The notes under the pieces were generated by a model. The model did no database searches, was not told the origin of the DNA, and saw only the letters and a program-made list of their open reading frames with translations. Shown piece after piece: positions 50,145 to 59,171 of a DNA stretch of 64,000 nucleotides (position 1 is its first letter; every line of letters starts with the position of its first letter). The stretch covers positions 806,001-870,000 of the forward strand of contig NZ_FZOY01000002.1 of assembly GCF_900188335.1 (NCBI RefSeq), given 5' to 3'. The stretch comes from Tropicimonas sediminicola. Lineage in GTDB: Bacteria > Pseudomonadota > Alphaproteobacteria > Rhodobacterales > Rhodobacteraceae. A program made the position numbers and the translations under genes.

Positions 50145-51427
50145 AGCGCCGTATCGCGCGCGGCAGCGGCTTCGAGGAATGCGGCGGCTGACCAGGTGAG
50201 AGCGAGGCATGAAACGGGCGCTCCGGTGCGGCGGTCGAATTGCTCCGCCAGCGGCTCGGCCGGGTCTGGTGCAACGCTCTGGACAAGTCCCATCCAGGCT
50301 TCCGCCTTCTCGAACGCTTCGGCCTCTCCCATGGCGGCGAGGCGGTAGTGCAGTTCGGCAAAGCCAAGCGTCGTCGGATACCAGGGGTTGCCTCCGAAAT
50401 AGACATCTTCCTTCCAGCGGCCGATGGCAGGGGCACCTCGGCCCCGGTTGATCGGATAGAGGGCGGCGAAACACGCCTCCAGCGCGGCGACCGTCGCACG
50501 GGTCGCGGGGGCCGAAATGGCGAAGGGCCCGTCGCGGCGTCCGGCATGCAAGATTGCGAGCACGGTCGCGCTGTCGAAATGCCCTTCGGGCGCCTCGACG
50601 CTCTCCCGCCAGCCTCCCGACCGCGCATCTCGCGCCTCCTGCATCAAGGTGACGATACGGTCCGCGGCCGCTCGCATCGCCGGTGCGGATGCCCCCCGCG
50701 CGGCTGCCCGGGCGCATCCCCTGTCGAGCGCATCCCATTCAGCGATCAGGGTGAAGGTGGATCGCCGTGCCGGCGCTTCCTCCCACGGACCGATGCAGGG
50801 GCGGCCCGCGACCCGGAGGCTGTGTTCGAGGTCCCGCGCGACAAGCGCATCGGTATCCGGCGAGGCGACCTCGGGCAGTGCATCGATCAGCGCCATGACC
50901 GCAGAGGCCCGCAACGCTGGGCCGTCGTCCTGCGGGCGGCCCCATTGCTCGAGATCCGGGGAGCCATCCGCCGCGAACCTCGGCTCCTCCAGCCACTTCT
51001 CGCCAGCGAGACCCGCGAGTTCCCCGTCAGGGCGAAGAAATTGCTCGTGGCTCTGCCGGGTGGTGGCGCGCAGGGGATTGGTCGCCGGACCACGGCGGCT
51101 CGGATCGGAGATCCGGAGGGAAAACCGCACGGTGTCGGCAATCGCCTCGAGCCAGAAGCCCCGTGCTTCGGGCTCAGCAGCGATCGCGAGGGGAACGGCG
51201 CGCAGGGCAATCGCCGCGTCGCGGATCCAGTGGTGGAAATAGTCGGGCTCCGGATCCCAGCTCGCAATGCGTGTCGACGCGAGGATGGAGCCGGCTGCCG
51301 GACGGACGGTCCAGCCGAAGCCTGCTCGATGGCGTTCCAGATGCGTGGCCGAGGTTGCCGCCCGCAGCGCACGGGCGGCAGCCAGACGCCGTGCCGAAAT
51401 CCAGTCCGGATCGGGTGTGCGCTTCAT
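50120..51427 (-). CDS. GH15 glucoamylase/glucodextranase-like enzyme
   Basis: 435 residues. GH15 (alpha/alpha)6-barrel motifs: DYFHHWIRDAAIALRAVPLA, EQWGRPQDDGPALRASAVMAL (GH15 active-site GRPQxDGP), HFDSATVLAILHAG, GRWKEDVYFGGNPWYPTTLGF, and EQFDRRTGAPVSCLALTWSAAAFL, including the catalytic Glu pair. GH15 enzymes release glucose from alpha-linked glucans. There is no signal peptide. The ATG overlaps the alpha/beta-hydrolase stop by four bases. Its stop lies inside the end of the oppositely directed GH144-like gene, so the two genes share 25 bases. Confidence 0.9.
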   Translation of the reverse strand: MKRTPDPDWISARRLAAARALRAATSATHLERHRAGFGWTVRPAAGSILASTRIASWDPEPDYFHHWIRDAAIALRAVPLAIAAEPEARGFWLEAIADTVRFSLRISDPSRRGPATNPLRATTRQSHEQFLRPDGELAGLAGEKWLEEPRFAADGSPDLEQWGRPQDDGPALRASAVMALIDALPEVASPDTDALVARDLEHSLRVAGRPCIGPWEEAPARRSTFTLIAEWDALDRGCARAAARGASAPAMRAAADRIVTLMQEARDARSGGWRESVEAPEGHFDSATVLAILHAGRRDGPFAISAPATRATVAALEACFAALYPINRGRGAPAIGRWKEDVYFGGNPWYPTTLGFAELHYRLAAMGEAEAFEKAEAWMGLVQSVAPDPAEPLAEQFDRRTGAPVSCLALTWSAAAFLEAAAARDTALQAMAGAR

Positions 51428-52179
51428 GCCGATGCTTCAAGCGCCGACAGCGCAGCGGTCAGCGCTTCGCCGACATCCGGGCCCACCGGGCAGTGGTGTT
51501 GCCCCGGAACTGCCGCGAAGAAGCGCGCGTTGGCAGCAGCCGCGAAATAGGCTCGCGCGTCCTTTAGCGGAACCAGCCCGTCCTCCGCGCCTGTCACGAC
51601 AGCCAGCGGCGCGTCGGTCTTGGCGAGCGCGGGCGCGGCGTCGGCGGCCTCCATCTCGGCGCGGAACAACGGCGCCTCCCGTTCTACCGCCTCCACGGCC
51701 GGCGGCCCCATCGCCACCCGCGCCAGCAGCAACGCCCGCCCCGACACGGCCGGGGACACGGCCAGCACATGGTGCGGGCCGGGCGTCTCGGCGGCCAGAT
51801 GGGCGACGGCGAAGGCGCCGATGCTGTGTCCGGCAAGCGCAAGCGGCGTGTCCGGCCAACGTTCACGGACCCAGCCCCATACCGCCGACGCAGCCTTGCA
51901 ATGACCGGTGAACGTCAGCTTCTCAGGGGCTCCCGAGCCCGGCAAGGCGGAGGAATTCGGCAACCCGGGCGCCACCACGCGCCAGTCGCGGGCAAGATAC
52001 GCCTCCGCGATCTGTGCGATATGCGGCTGATCCGGCGCGCCATTGCGGCCGTGCACAAGCAGAACGGTCCCCCGCACGGACTCGCCTGGCGAGGCCACAA
52101 CCAGCGGAATTGGCTGGCTTTCCGTCGGAACCGCGTTGCTCCGGTCGGCTTCGGTCCAGGACCGGGCAGATCGTGCCAT
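51424..52179 (-). CDS. alpha/beta hydrolase
   Basis: 251 residues, alpha/beta-hydrolase fold. The oxyanion loop is VLLVHGRNGAPDQP, the nucleophile elbow LALAGHSIGAFAVAHL, the acid VVTGAEDGLVPLKDA and the His GQHHCPVGPD, so the Ser-Asp-His triad is complete. An esterase or peptidase role is likely; in this locus it might remove succinyl or acetyl groups from glucan, which is a guess. The ATG is the complement of 52177-52179. It starts the two-gene minus-strand set with GH15 and is divergent from opgG. Confidence 0.85.
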   Translation of the reverse strand: MARSARSWTEADRSNAVPTESQPIPLVVASPGESVRGTVLLVHGRNGAPDQPHIAQIAEAYLARDWRVVAPGLPNSSALPGSGAPEKLTFTGHCKAASAVWGWVRERWPDTPLALAGHSIGAFAVAHLAAETPGPHHVLAVSPAVSGRALLLARVAMGPPAVEAVEREAPLFRAEMEAADAAPALAKTDAPLAVVTGAEDGLVPLKDARAYFAAAANARFFAAVPGQHHCPVGPDVGEALTAALSALEASA

Positions 52180-52470
52180 CAATCTATTTTCACCTCTGCC
52201 ACTTGAAGCACTTGAAGCGTCGGCGTTCTGATCCTAACTGCCCCGACTGAATTGAGCTCATCGAAGATATGCCCATCATGCAAGCACCTCGACGAAGATC
52301 CGGTTCATCAGTGCGCAGGGTTCCGGGCGGCATGTCCCGGATCGGCGGCTTTCCGCATCGCGACGCGGAATCATGCCGAGAGTGGATGCGAGGTGTTTGC
52401 CGCAACGCAGACGCCAGTACATTTTAGGAATGCATTCGATTAGTGCCATTTCTGTATTGGGGGAAGTTCC

Positions 52471-54078
52471 GTGTTGAAGACCAACATGAAACAGAGTGGG
52501 GCGTTGTCGCAGGGAAAGTGGGCGAGACGCCAGTTCCTGTGTTCGGCGGCCGCTGCCATCGGCGCGCCGGCGATCATGTCGCCCGCTCTCGTTCACGCGC
52601 AGCAGGACGCGCCTGCCGCGTTCTCCTTCGACGTGCTGAGCGCCGCGATGCAGGAGGCTGCCGGAAAGGAATTCGCCCCTGCCGAGCAGTTGCACGGGTT
52701 CCTCGCGGAGCTCGACTATGACGCCTACCAACGTATCCGCTTTCGGCCCGAACAGGCGCGCTGGAGCGATGGCGGGGGCGCCTTCCGGCTTCACGCCTTC
52801 CACCCCGGATGGCTCTTCAAGGAGCCGGTGAAGATCAACGAGATCGTCGGCGACACCGTTCGGCAGATGACCTTCACGACCGCCGATTTCGAATATGACG
52901 ACGAGGACCTCGCCGCGTCGATCCCGGCGAATGCGGAGATGCCTGGCATTGCAGGCTTCCGTCTGCACACCCAGCTCAATCGCGCCGACATCTTCGACGA
53001 GCTGGTCGTCTTCCAGGGGGCGAGCTATTTCCGTGCGCTCGGGAGCGGCAACACCTACGGGCTCAGCGCCCGCGGGCTTGCCGTGAACACCGGCCTTTCC
53101 CAGGCCGAGGAATTCCCCGTGTTCACCGAAGTCTGGCTTCGCCGTCCGAACGAGGGCGATGGGTCGGTGACACTCTACGCCGCGCTCGACAGCCCGTCCG
53201 TCACCGGTGCCTACCGGTTCGTGATCTCGCCCGGCGACACGACCTCGATGGAGGTGACCGCCCGCCTGTTCCTGCGCAAGGACATCGAGCAGCTTGGCGT
53301 GGCGCCGTTGACATCCATGTTCCTGTTCAGCGGCGCCGACATGGGTCCGTTCGACGACTACCGCGCGGCGGTCCATGACAGCGAGGCGCTGGTACTCAAC
53401 ACGCGGCCCGGCGAAACCTACTTCCGACCGCTGAACAACCCGCCTCAACTGGCGAGTTCCTATCTCGGCGCGATGAACCCGGCCTCCTTCGGTCTCGTTC
53501 AGCGTGAACGTGCCTTTGAGCATTTCCTGGATGCGCAGGCCCATTACGAACTGCGCCCTTCCCTCATGGTCGAACCGATCGGCGACTGGGGCGAGGGCTC
53601 CGTGCGGCTGGTCGAGATACCGTCGGACCTGGAGATTCACGACAACATCGTCGCCTTCTGGGTGCCTGACGCCCCGACCCGCGCCGGCGATGCGCTCGAA
53701 TTCTCCTACCGGCTCCATTGGGGCATGACCCCGCCCGGCGCGCAGCCGAAATCCCTCGCAAGGGTGCTTCGGACGCGGATCGGCAAGGGCGGCGTCGCCG
53801 GTGTGGAGACCGAGACGGGCACGCGAAAGTTCGTGGTGGATTTCGCGGGCGGGCTGTTGGGCTCGCTGCCTGGAAACGCCGAGATTGAACCGGTCGCCAG
53901 CGCAACCAATGGCGAGATTGTCGAGACCGTCCTGAGCCCCGTGAGCGGCAAGGACGTGTGGCGGCTGGTCATGGAGGTCCGGGCGCAACCGGGCTCGATC
54001 GTTGAATTGAAGGCAGGCATCGCAGGCTACGATCGCATACTCACCGAGACATGGGTGTACCAATGGATCAACGCTTGA
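52471..54078 (+). CDS. opgG: periplasmic glucan biosynthesis protein OpgG/OpgD-like
   Basis: 535 residues. Tat-type signal WARRQFLCSAAAAIGAPA (cleaved near ALVHA), which is more like OpgD than Sec-exported E. coli OpgG. Family landmarks: IRFRPEQARWSDGGGAFRLHAFHPGWLFKEPV, the AEEFPVFTEVWLRRP region, YFRPLNNPPQLASSYL, and SFGLVQRERAFEHFLDAQAHYELRPSLMVEPIGDWGEG. It works in the periplasm on nascent OPG glucan; recent work on the family shows beta-1,2-glucanase-type activity. The start is GTG at 52471 with GGGGGAAG upstream. The 290 bases before it are shared with the divergent hydrolase and hold no other gene. Confidence 0.95.
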   Translation: MLKTNMKQSGALSQGKWARRQFLCSAAAAIGAPAIMSPALVHAQQDAPAAFSFDVLSAAMQEAAGKEFAPAEQLHGFLAELDYDAYQRIRFRPEQARWSDGGGAFRLHAFHPGWLFKEPVKINEIVGDTVRQMTFTTADFEYDDEDLAASIPANAEMPGIAGFRLHTQLNRADIFDELVVFQGASYFRALGSGNTYGLSARGLAVNTGLSQAEEFPVFTEVWLRRPNEGDGSVTLYAALDSPSVTGAYRFVISPGDTTSMEVTARLFLRKDIEQLGVAPLTSMFLFSGADMGPFDDYRAAVHDSEALVLNTRPGETYFRPLNNPPQLASSYLGAMNPASFGLVQRERAFEHFLDAQAHYELRPSLMVEPIGDWGEGSVRLVEIPSDLEIHDNIVAFWVPDAPTRAGDALEFSYRLHWGMTPPGAQPKSLARVLRTRIGKGGVAGVETETGTRKFVVDFAGGLLGSLPGNAEIEPVASATNGEIVETVLSPVSGKDVWRLVMEVRAQPGSIVELKAGIAGYDRILTETWVYQWINA

Positions 54079-54251
54079 ACGCCAAGGACTTCGAAGACGC
54101 CCTGCCCTGCGACGCGCCGGACTCCGGCCCATTGCGTTGGGCGCCGCCGGAGGCGCCCCTCGCGATGCAGAAGCAAGTGCTCGAGACGCGCACGAGCTGG
54201 GCAGACCTCGCGCTCGTCGGTCGACTGTTCCTGTCCCGCCGCAAGGCGTGA
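54051..54251 (+). CDS. opgI: small OPG protein OpgI
   Basis: 66 residues (or 62 from the second ATG at 54063). It overlaps the end of opgG and lies 23 bases before opgH. Sequence: MDQRLNAKDFEDALPCDAPD, then a Pro-rich stretch, MQKQVLETRTSWADLALVGR and a basic end (LSRRKA). In Rhodobacter sphaeroides the operon is opgG-opgI-opgH-opgC and opgI, an extra gene with no E. coli counterpart, is needed for backbone synthesis. The position here matches. No membrane helix is evident. Named by position, not by sequence recognition. Confidence 0.65.
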   Translation: MGVPMDQRLNAKDFEDALPCDAPDSGPLRWAPPEAPLAMQKQVLETRTSWADLALVGRLFLSRRKA

Positions 54252-54274
54252 CGGGGGTGCATGTGTAATCCGCC

Positions 54275-56071
54275 ATGCATTCGCATCTCTCCCCCGACAG
54301 GCCGACGCGCCTGTGTCGTCTTCTTGCGCTGAGCTTCTCGCTGATCGCGGCAATCACGGCCTCGCTGCTGATGGCCGAAGCAGCCGCGCGCGACGGGTTC
54401 GGCGCATTGGATGGGGCACGAGCCGCGCTGATCTTCCTGACCACGGCCTGGCTCGCCTGGGGCGCTTCGCTGGCGCTGATCGGTGCGCCGGGGCTGCAGC
54501 GCCGCCGCGCGCAACCTGACCTTCGGATGCCTCAACCGCGGACGGTCATCCTGATCCCGATCTGCAACGAGGACCCGCTGACCACCTTCGCGCGTATCGC
54601 GGCCATAGACGCATCGGTCGCTGAGGCAGGCGTGACCGCTGATATTGCCGTTCTGTCCGATACGCGAGACGAAGCCGCTGCCCGGCGGGAGCGCTTCGCC
54701 TTTGCCCGATTGCTGCGGGAAACCGGGGGTGAGGGACGGATCTTCTATCGCCGGCGGACGCAGAACGTCGGGCGAAAGGCCGGCAACATCGAGGATTTCT
54801 TCCGCCGGTCCGGCAGCGCCTACGACCTAGCCGTGATCCTGGACGCGGACAGTCTCATGTCCGGCGAGGCGATCCGCACGATGATCGCGCGGATGCAGGA
54901 GGACCCGAAACTCGGCCTGCTGCAGACCTTGCCCCGGATTATCGGCGCGCGATCGCTCTTTGGCCGTGCGCTCCAGTTCGCGGCAGGCTTCCACGGCCCG
55001 GTTTTCTCGCGCGGGCTGGCCCGGATGCAGGGCGCGACCGGCCCGTTCTGGGGCCACAATGCCATCGTGCGCGTCCGCGCCTTTGCCGGAAGTTGCGGCT
55101 TGCCGGAGCTTTCGGGCAAACCGCCGTTCGGAGGGCACATCCTCAGCCACGACTACGTGGAAGCGGCGCTGCTGGCTCGGGGAGGCTGGAAGGTCGAGGT
55201 GGATCCCTCCATAGCCGGCTCCTACGAGGAAGGCCCGGACAACGTTCTGTCCTTTGCCCGCCGGGACCGGCGGTGGTGCCAGGGCAACCTTCAGCATTCC
55301 CGGCTTCTGCTCGCGCCCGGCCTCGCAAGCTGGAGCCGCTTCGTCTTCCTGCAGAACATCGCCGCCTACGTGGTCTCGACGCTCTGGGCGGCGTTCCTCG
55401 TCGCGTCCTTCGTCGCGACCGTCACCGCTCCGCCGCCGAACTATTTCCCCGAGGCGCACCAGCTCTACCCCGTGTTCCCGAACACATCCACGCGCGAGAT
55501 CACAATGCTGGTCTTCGGCGTCGTGGGGCTCCTGATCATACCGAAGCTGACGATCCTGACCGGCGCCATCGCCTCGAACCGGGTGCAAGGGTTCGGCGGC
55601 GTCATCCGGGCGACCTCCTCGGTGCTGGCCGAGATCGTTCTCACAACGCTCCTCGCGCCGCTCATGTTGCTCTACCACAGCCGGGCCGTGCTGCAGGTGC
55701 TCTCCGGCCAGGATGGCGGATGGCCGGCCAATCAGCGCGGAGAGGGGCTCCTGGGCCTGGCGGACGGCTGGCGTTCGGGACGCTGGATCGTTCTGGTTGG
55801 CGCCACTGCACTGACGACCGTGTACTGGATTGCGCCCGACCTCCTGATATGGCTATTGCCGGTCGGACTGCCGATGCTGGCCGCCCCATTCCTGATCGCC
55901 TGGACATCGCGCCCGCTCACCCATGCGCTTTTCAGGGTGCCGGAAGAAATCGCGTCACCACCGGTGGTCGCCACCTATCACGAGGTCTGCGCCCGTTGGG
56001 AAATGACCTGGAAAAACTCGCCGGCGGAACCAAGTGCCGGCATGGCCGTTGAACATCATGTCCCAGCATAG
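54275..56071 (+). CDS. opgH: OPG glucosyltransferase OpgH
   Basis: 598 residues, shorter than the 847-residue E. coli OpgH, as in Rhodobacter. Two N-terminal membrane helices precede a GT2 domain: VILIPICNEDPLTTFARI, the DxD in DLAVILDADSLMSGEAI, the acceptor Asp region in LSHDYVEAALLARGGW, and the R-RW motif in FARRDRRWCQGNLQHSRLL. About five more helices follow. It links glucose from UDP-glucose in beta-1,2 linkage across the inner membrane. The opgC ATG at 56058 lies inside its last codons. Confidence 0.95.
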   Translation: MHSHLSPDRPTRLCRLLALSFSLIAAITASLLMAEAAARDGFGALDGARAALIFLTTAWLAWGASLALIGAPGLQRRRAQPDLRMPQPRTVILIPICNEDPLTTFARIAAIDASVAEAGVTADIAVLSDTRDEAAARRERFAFARLLRETGGEGRIFYRRRTQNVGRKAGNIEDFFRRSGSAYDLAVILDADSLMSGEAIRTMIARMQEDPKLGLLQTLPRIIGARSLFGRALQFAAGFHGPVFSRGLARMQGATGPFWGHNAIVRVRAFAGSCGLPELSGKPPFGGHILSHDYVEAALLARGGWKVEVDPSIAGSYEEGPDNVLSFARRDRRWCQGNLQHSRLLLAPGLASWSRFVFLQNIAAYVVSTLWAAFLVASFVATVTAPPPNYFPEAHQLYPVFPNTSTREITMLVFGVVGLLIIPKLTILTGAIASNRVQGFGGVIRATSSVLAEIVLTTLLAPLMLLYHSRAVLQVLSGQDGGWPANQRGEGLLGLADGWRSGRWIVLVGATALTTVYWIAPDLLIWLLPVGLPMLAAPFLIAWTSRPLTHALFRVPEEIASPPVVATYHEVCARWEMTWKNSPAEPSAGMAVEHHVPA

Positions 56072-57350
56072 ACCAAGCGCGGAACTCATTGCCTTTCCGA
56101 CCAGAAAGGCCCCCGGCGAACGGAGTCCCCGCGACCTCCGGATCGACGCCTTTCGCGGGATTGCCCTCGTGATGATCTTCATCAACCACGTGCCGGGCAA
56201 TCCCTACGAATACCTGACGATCCGCAACCTCGGTTTTGCGGATGCGGCGGAGGCGTTCTTCCTGATGTCCGGCATCGCCGCCGGGCTCGCCTATACCGCG
56301 CGGTTCCTTCCGGACGCACTTGCCCGCAACGGGCTCTGGCACGCCGTTTCGCCGCTCTGGAAGCGGGCCTGGACGCTCTACCTCGTCCAGATGACCCTGT
56401 CGGCCTGTGCGCTCGCCATCTTCGGCCTTGCCTACCAGCTCTCCGGCCTGCCGGACCTTCTCACCCAGAACAACATGCGGCAGGTGTTCGAGAACCCGAC
56501 CGAGGGGCTGATCGGCCTGCCGATCCTGACGCACCAGTTCGGCTACGTGAACATCCTCCCGGCCTACTCGGTCCTGCTGATCTGCGCACCGGCGGCGATC
56601 CTGCTAGGGATCCGCTGGCCTCGGGTTCTCTTCGCGGCCTCCCTCGGCCTCTGGCTCGTAACCGGCCTCTTCCGCCTCAACCTGCCCAACTATCCCAACG
56701 AGGGCGGCTGGTTCTTCAATCCCTTCGCCTGGCAAGCCATCTTCGTGATCGGGCTTGTGACGGGCCTCAGCCTGCGACAGGGCAAGGCATTCTTCCCGCG
56801 CTCCCGCTTGCTGTTCTGGCTTTCGGCGGCTTTCCTCGTGTTCGTTCTGGCCTGGAAATACGTCCCCGGCCTTGAGGATTTCTTCAACGTCCAGATGCAT
56901 CACCTGGCCGAGGCCGGGGTTCCGTTCATCTTCACGTCGCACGACAAGACCTATCTCGCCGCGCCGCGCTTCCTGCATATCCTCGCCCTTGCGTACGTCC
57001 TCTCCCAACTCGCCATCGTGTCCCGACTTTCCGCCCATCGCTACGCCCTGCCGCTGCGGCTGCTGGGGCGGCACGGGCTGCTGGTTTTCGCGGCAGGCAC
57101 CGTGCTGTCGCTGGCGGCCCAGGCGCTGATGCTCTCGCTGCCGGACGCCCTCTGGCTGGCCTGGGTGCTTCCGCCGCTCGGGGTGGCCGCGCTTGTCGGA
57201 CTGGCCTTTCTCGCCGATGCGGCGAAAGGCAGACCCTCGGCGCCTGCCACGCCGGTGTCGGCCGACAACGGCTCCTCGGACCCTCTGCCACCGGTCCACG
57301 CGCCGCAACCTTCCAGCCTGACCGCCAGATCCAAGCCGCCATTGACCTAG
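56058..57350 (+). CDS. opgC: OPG succinyltransferase OpgC
   Basis: 430 residues, about ten membrane segments, OpgC-type acyltransferase: DLRIDAFRGIALVMIFINHV, FADAAEAFFLMSGIAAGLAY, and a Pro/Ser-rich hydrophilic C-terminus after residue 390. In Rhodobacter sphaeroides OpgC puts succinyl groups on the glucan, making it anionic, and is in the same operon as opgGIH. It overlaps opgH by 14 bases, so expression is coupled. Two hairpins follow the stop. Confidence 0.94.
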   Translation: MSQHRPSAELIAFPTRKAPGERSPRDLRIDAFRGIALVMIFINHVPGNPYEYLTIRNLGFADAAEAFFLMSGIAAGLAYTARFLPDALARNGLWHAVSPLWKRAWTLYLVQMTLSACALAIFGLAYQLSGLPDLLTQNNMRQVFENPTEGLIGLPILTHQFGYVNILPAYSVLLICAPAAILLGIRWPRVLFAASLGLWLVTGLFRLNLPNYPNEGGWFFNPFAWQAIFVIGLVTGLSLRQGKAFFPRSRLLFWLSAAFLVFVLAWKYVPGLEDFFNVQMHHLAEAGVPFIFTSHDKTYLAAPRFLHILALAYVLSQLAIVSRLSAHRYALPLRLLGRHGLLVFAAGTVLSLAAQALMLSLPDALWLAWVLPPLGVAALVGLAFLADAAKGRPSAPATPVSADNGSSDPLPPVHAPQPSSLTARSKPPLT

Positions 57351-57384
57351 GCGACCTCCCCTGCCCGATTGCCATTGAATTGAT

Positions 57385-57453
57385 GGGGCCGCCCAACCCG
57401 TCCGGTTGCCGGCCCCAAAAGCGACCGCTCGTGCCATGCAGGAACGAGCGGTC
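57385..57453. terminator. two hairpins between opgC and the rhodanese gene
   Basis: Stem 1: GGGGCCG-c-CCAACC / GGTTG-c-CGGCCCC (57385-57416). Stem 2: GACCGCTCGT (57423-57432) with ACGAGCGGTC (57444-57453). Neither has a T-run on the plus strand, so termination of opgC (and of the opposing rhodanese transcript) is probable but not typical. Confidence 0.5.
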
Positions 57454-57521
57454 CGAACTTGCGAGGCGGGCATGGGGCGAACTGCACCCTGACGCCCATC
57501 CTCCCTGTCAAGTCGCGCCGG

Positions 57522-57890
57522 TCAACGAACAGTCGGCAATCCGGCATCGACCCATGCCTGGGTCCCTCCGCTGACATAGCTCACGCGGGCAAAGCCGAGC
57601 TTCGAGAAAGCCGCCGCCGCGCGCGCCGCCATCGGTCCGGCCTGGCAGGACGTGACCACGTGGATAGAGCGGTCGGCGAAGGCCGGCGGCAGGTCGCCGG
57701 CCTCGATCCGGGAAAGCGGTATGACGCGGCCCCCCGGGATCCGCCCGGTGGTCGCGGAGATCACCTCTTCCGGCCGCGGGTCGACGAACTCGACGCCCGC
57801 CCGGTTGTGCAGCCTTGCTGCCTCGGCTGGGCTTATGGGGATCACGACGGCTTCGTCAGCGGCCGTGAAGGTGCTCGAGCAGCTGGTCAT
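57522..57890 (-). CDS. rhodanese-like protein
   Basis: 122 residues, single rhodanese domain. The catalytic loop is IHVVTSCQAGPMAARAAAAF with active Cys, and VEFVDPRPEEVISATTGRIPGG provides the family N-terminal element. It would carry a persulfide sulfur or act in thiol relay. It is 24 bases downstream of the DsrE-like gene, with GAAAGGAG before its ATG. DsrE plus rhodanese pairs are commonly used for sulfur transfer. Confidence 0.9.
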   Translation of the reverse strand: MTSCSSTFTAADEAVVIPISPAEAARLHNRAGVEFVDPRPEEVISATTGRIPGGRVIPLSRIEAGDLPPAFADRSIHVVTSCQAGPMAARAAAAFSKLGFARVSYVSGGTQAWVDAGLPTVR

Positions 57891-57914
57891 TTCAGGTCTC
57901 CTTTCCAGTGTTCC

Positions 57915-58286
57915 TCAGAAGCTCAGCGTTGCTGCGCCGTCATTGATCAGGGCGTGGAGCGCCGGCGAGCCGACGATCTGGACGCCGTCGATCAGGTCGT
58001 CTTCGGCATAGCCGCGGACCTTTGCGCAGGGCGGGCAAACGAGGATACGTCCGCCCTTTTCCTGGAAGTTCGCGATCAGTTCGCCCATCGGCGGGTCGAA
58101 AGGGTTCATCCGGACATTGTCCGAGGCGCCCTTGCGGACCGTGTCGACGGCAGAACTCACGAGGAACATCGTCACCTGCTGCCCTGAATCCAGGCCGGTG
58201 TTCGCGATGGTCCAGGCGACGGTACCGCGTTCGTCGTCATGACCCCGCGACGAGACGATGGCGAGTTTGCGTGTCGTGCTTTCCAT
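57915..58286 (-). CDS. DsrE/DsrF-like protein
   Basis: 123 residues, DsrE-like fold: KLAIVSSRGHDDERGTVAWT, then GQQVTMFLVSSAVDTVRKGA and GGRILVCPPCAKVRGY, with two Cys in VCPPC. DsrE-type proteins bind sulfur on such a Cys. CAAAGGAG precedes the ATG. It lies 141 bases after the YgjV-like gene and before the rhodanese-like gene; the three share strand and probably the TetR regulator. Confidence 0.88.
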   Translation of the reverse strand: MESTTRKLAIVSSRGHDDERGTVAWTIANTGLDSGQQVTMFLVSSAVDTVRKGASDNVRMNPFDPPMGELIANFQEKGGRILVCPPCAKVRGYAEDDLIDGVQIVGSPALHALINDGAATLSF

Positions 58287-58427
58287 TTCATTTCTCCTTT
58301 GAAGTTCAGTTGCTTTCCTTCAATCGTGAAGGTCGTTCGTCTTGGGCCGGTATGGCCGTGTGCTGATGGTTCGGTGCTTGCGTTCCTCCTTTTGATGAGA
58401 CGAGTGATCCGGGTCTTTTCGGTCGGC

Positions 58428-58973
58428 TCAGCCGGGCATTGCCGCACGCGAATGGCCGATCCATTCGCGCCGAAGCGCGGCGGCCCCTATGGCGCAGGAC
58501 AGGACAGCACCGGCGAGCGCTGCGACGGCGCCGACAATCAGGTCGTGGCCGATTCCGAAGGGTGAGGCTGAGAGCATGATCGCCCGCATTCGAAGCATGT
58601 CGCGCTGCATCCGCCCGATCATCACGAGGCAACAGGCACAGGCGGCCAGCAGCGATGGCAGACCGGACCACGTCAGGTAGCAAAGCGTGATCACCACCGG
58701 GATAAACCCGAGGCCCATCCGGCTCAGCCAAGGCCTGTCGCCGGCGAGGAGGGCAATCGCGCTCTGGGTCGCCCCGACAAGGCAGACGCTCATACCGCTC
58801 CACTGATCCAGCAGCGCGTAATGCGTGGCGTAGCTTCCAGCGATTCCAATCTGTGTAGCGAGGATGCCGTTGCGGTTGCGCAGCAGCGGCCATGTGAACT
58901 GCCCGGCCAGGCCGGCCAATCCAAAGACCTGCGCCAGCGGCACTTCTGCGGAGAGGATCGTCAGGCTGGTCAT
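58428..58973 (-). CDS. YgjV-like inner-membrane protein
   Basis: 181 residues, with six or so hydrophobic segments (VFGLAGLAGQFTWPLL, GIAGSYATHYALL, SVCLVGATQSAIALLAG, GLGFIPVVITLCYLTW, LLAACACCLVMIG, and ALAGAVLSCAIGAAAL). The pattern fits the YgjV/'Imp' small inner-membrane family (uncharacterised). Start chosen at the ATG complementary to 58971-58973 with TGAGGAA upstream; an alternative ATG at 58985 is possible. Two TetR-type operator-like elements lie in the 198 bases between it and the TetR gene. Confidence 0.75.
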   Translation of the reverse strand: MTSLTILSAEVPLAQVFGLAGLAGQFTWPLLRNRNGILATQIGIAGSYATHYALLDQWSGMSVCLVGATQSAIALLAGDRPWLSRMGLGFIPVVITLCYLTWSGLPSLLAACACCLVMIGRMQRDMLRMRAIMLSASPFGIGHDLIVGAVAALAGAVLSCAIGAAALRREWIGHSRAAMPG

Positions 58974-59002
58974 CGTGTTCCTCATCTGAAATCGGACTAT
59001 CT

Positions 59003-59158
59003 GGTCTGTTTTAAACATACCATTCAGTCTGTTTCAGAAGTCGGTCAGGGGACGTTTCAATTGTTTCCGGGAGGAACCACGTCGGGAATCTACAAATCCA
59101 CCCTGCGCCATTGCTCGCGATCAGGATCCAAGCTAGCCTGAACAGACCGAATGGACTG
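59003..59158. promoter_or_regulatory. TetR-type operator candidates
   Basis: GGTCTGTTTTAAACATACC (59003-59021) is a 19-base palindrome with one mismatch. It is followed by CCATTCAGTCTGTTTCAG (59020-59037). The same element, in inverted orientation, is CTGAACAGACCGAATGG (59138-59154), just in front of the tetR-type gene. The regulator could thus act at both divergent promoters. Confidence 0.6.
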
Positions 59159-59171
59159 ATCCGAGGGTGAG

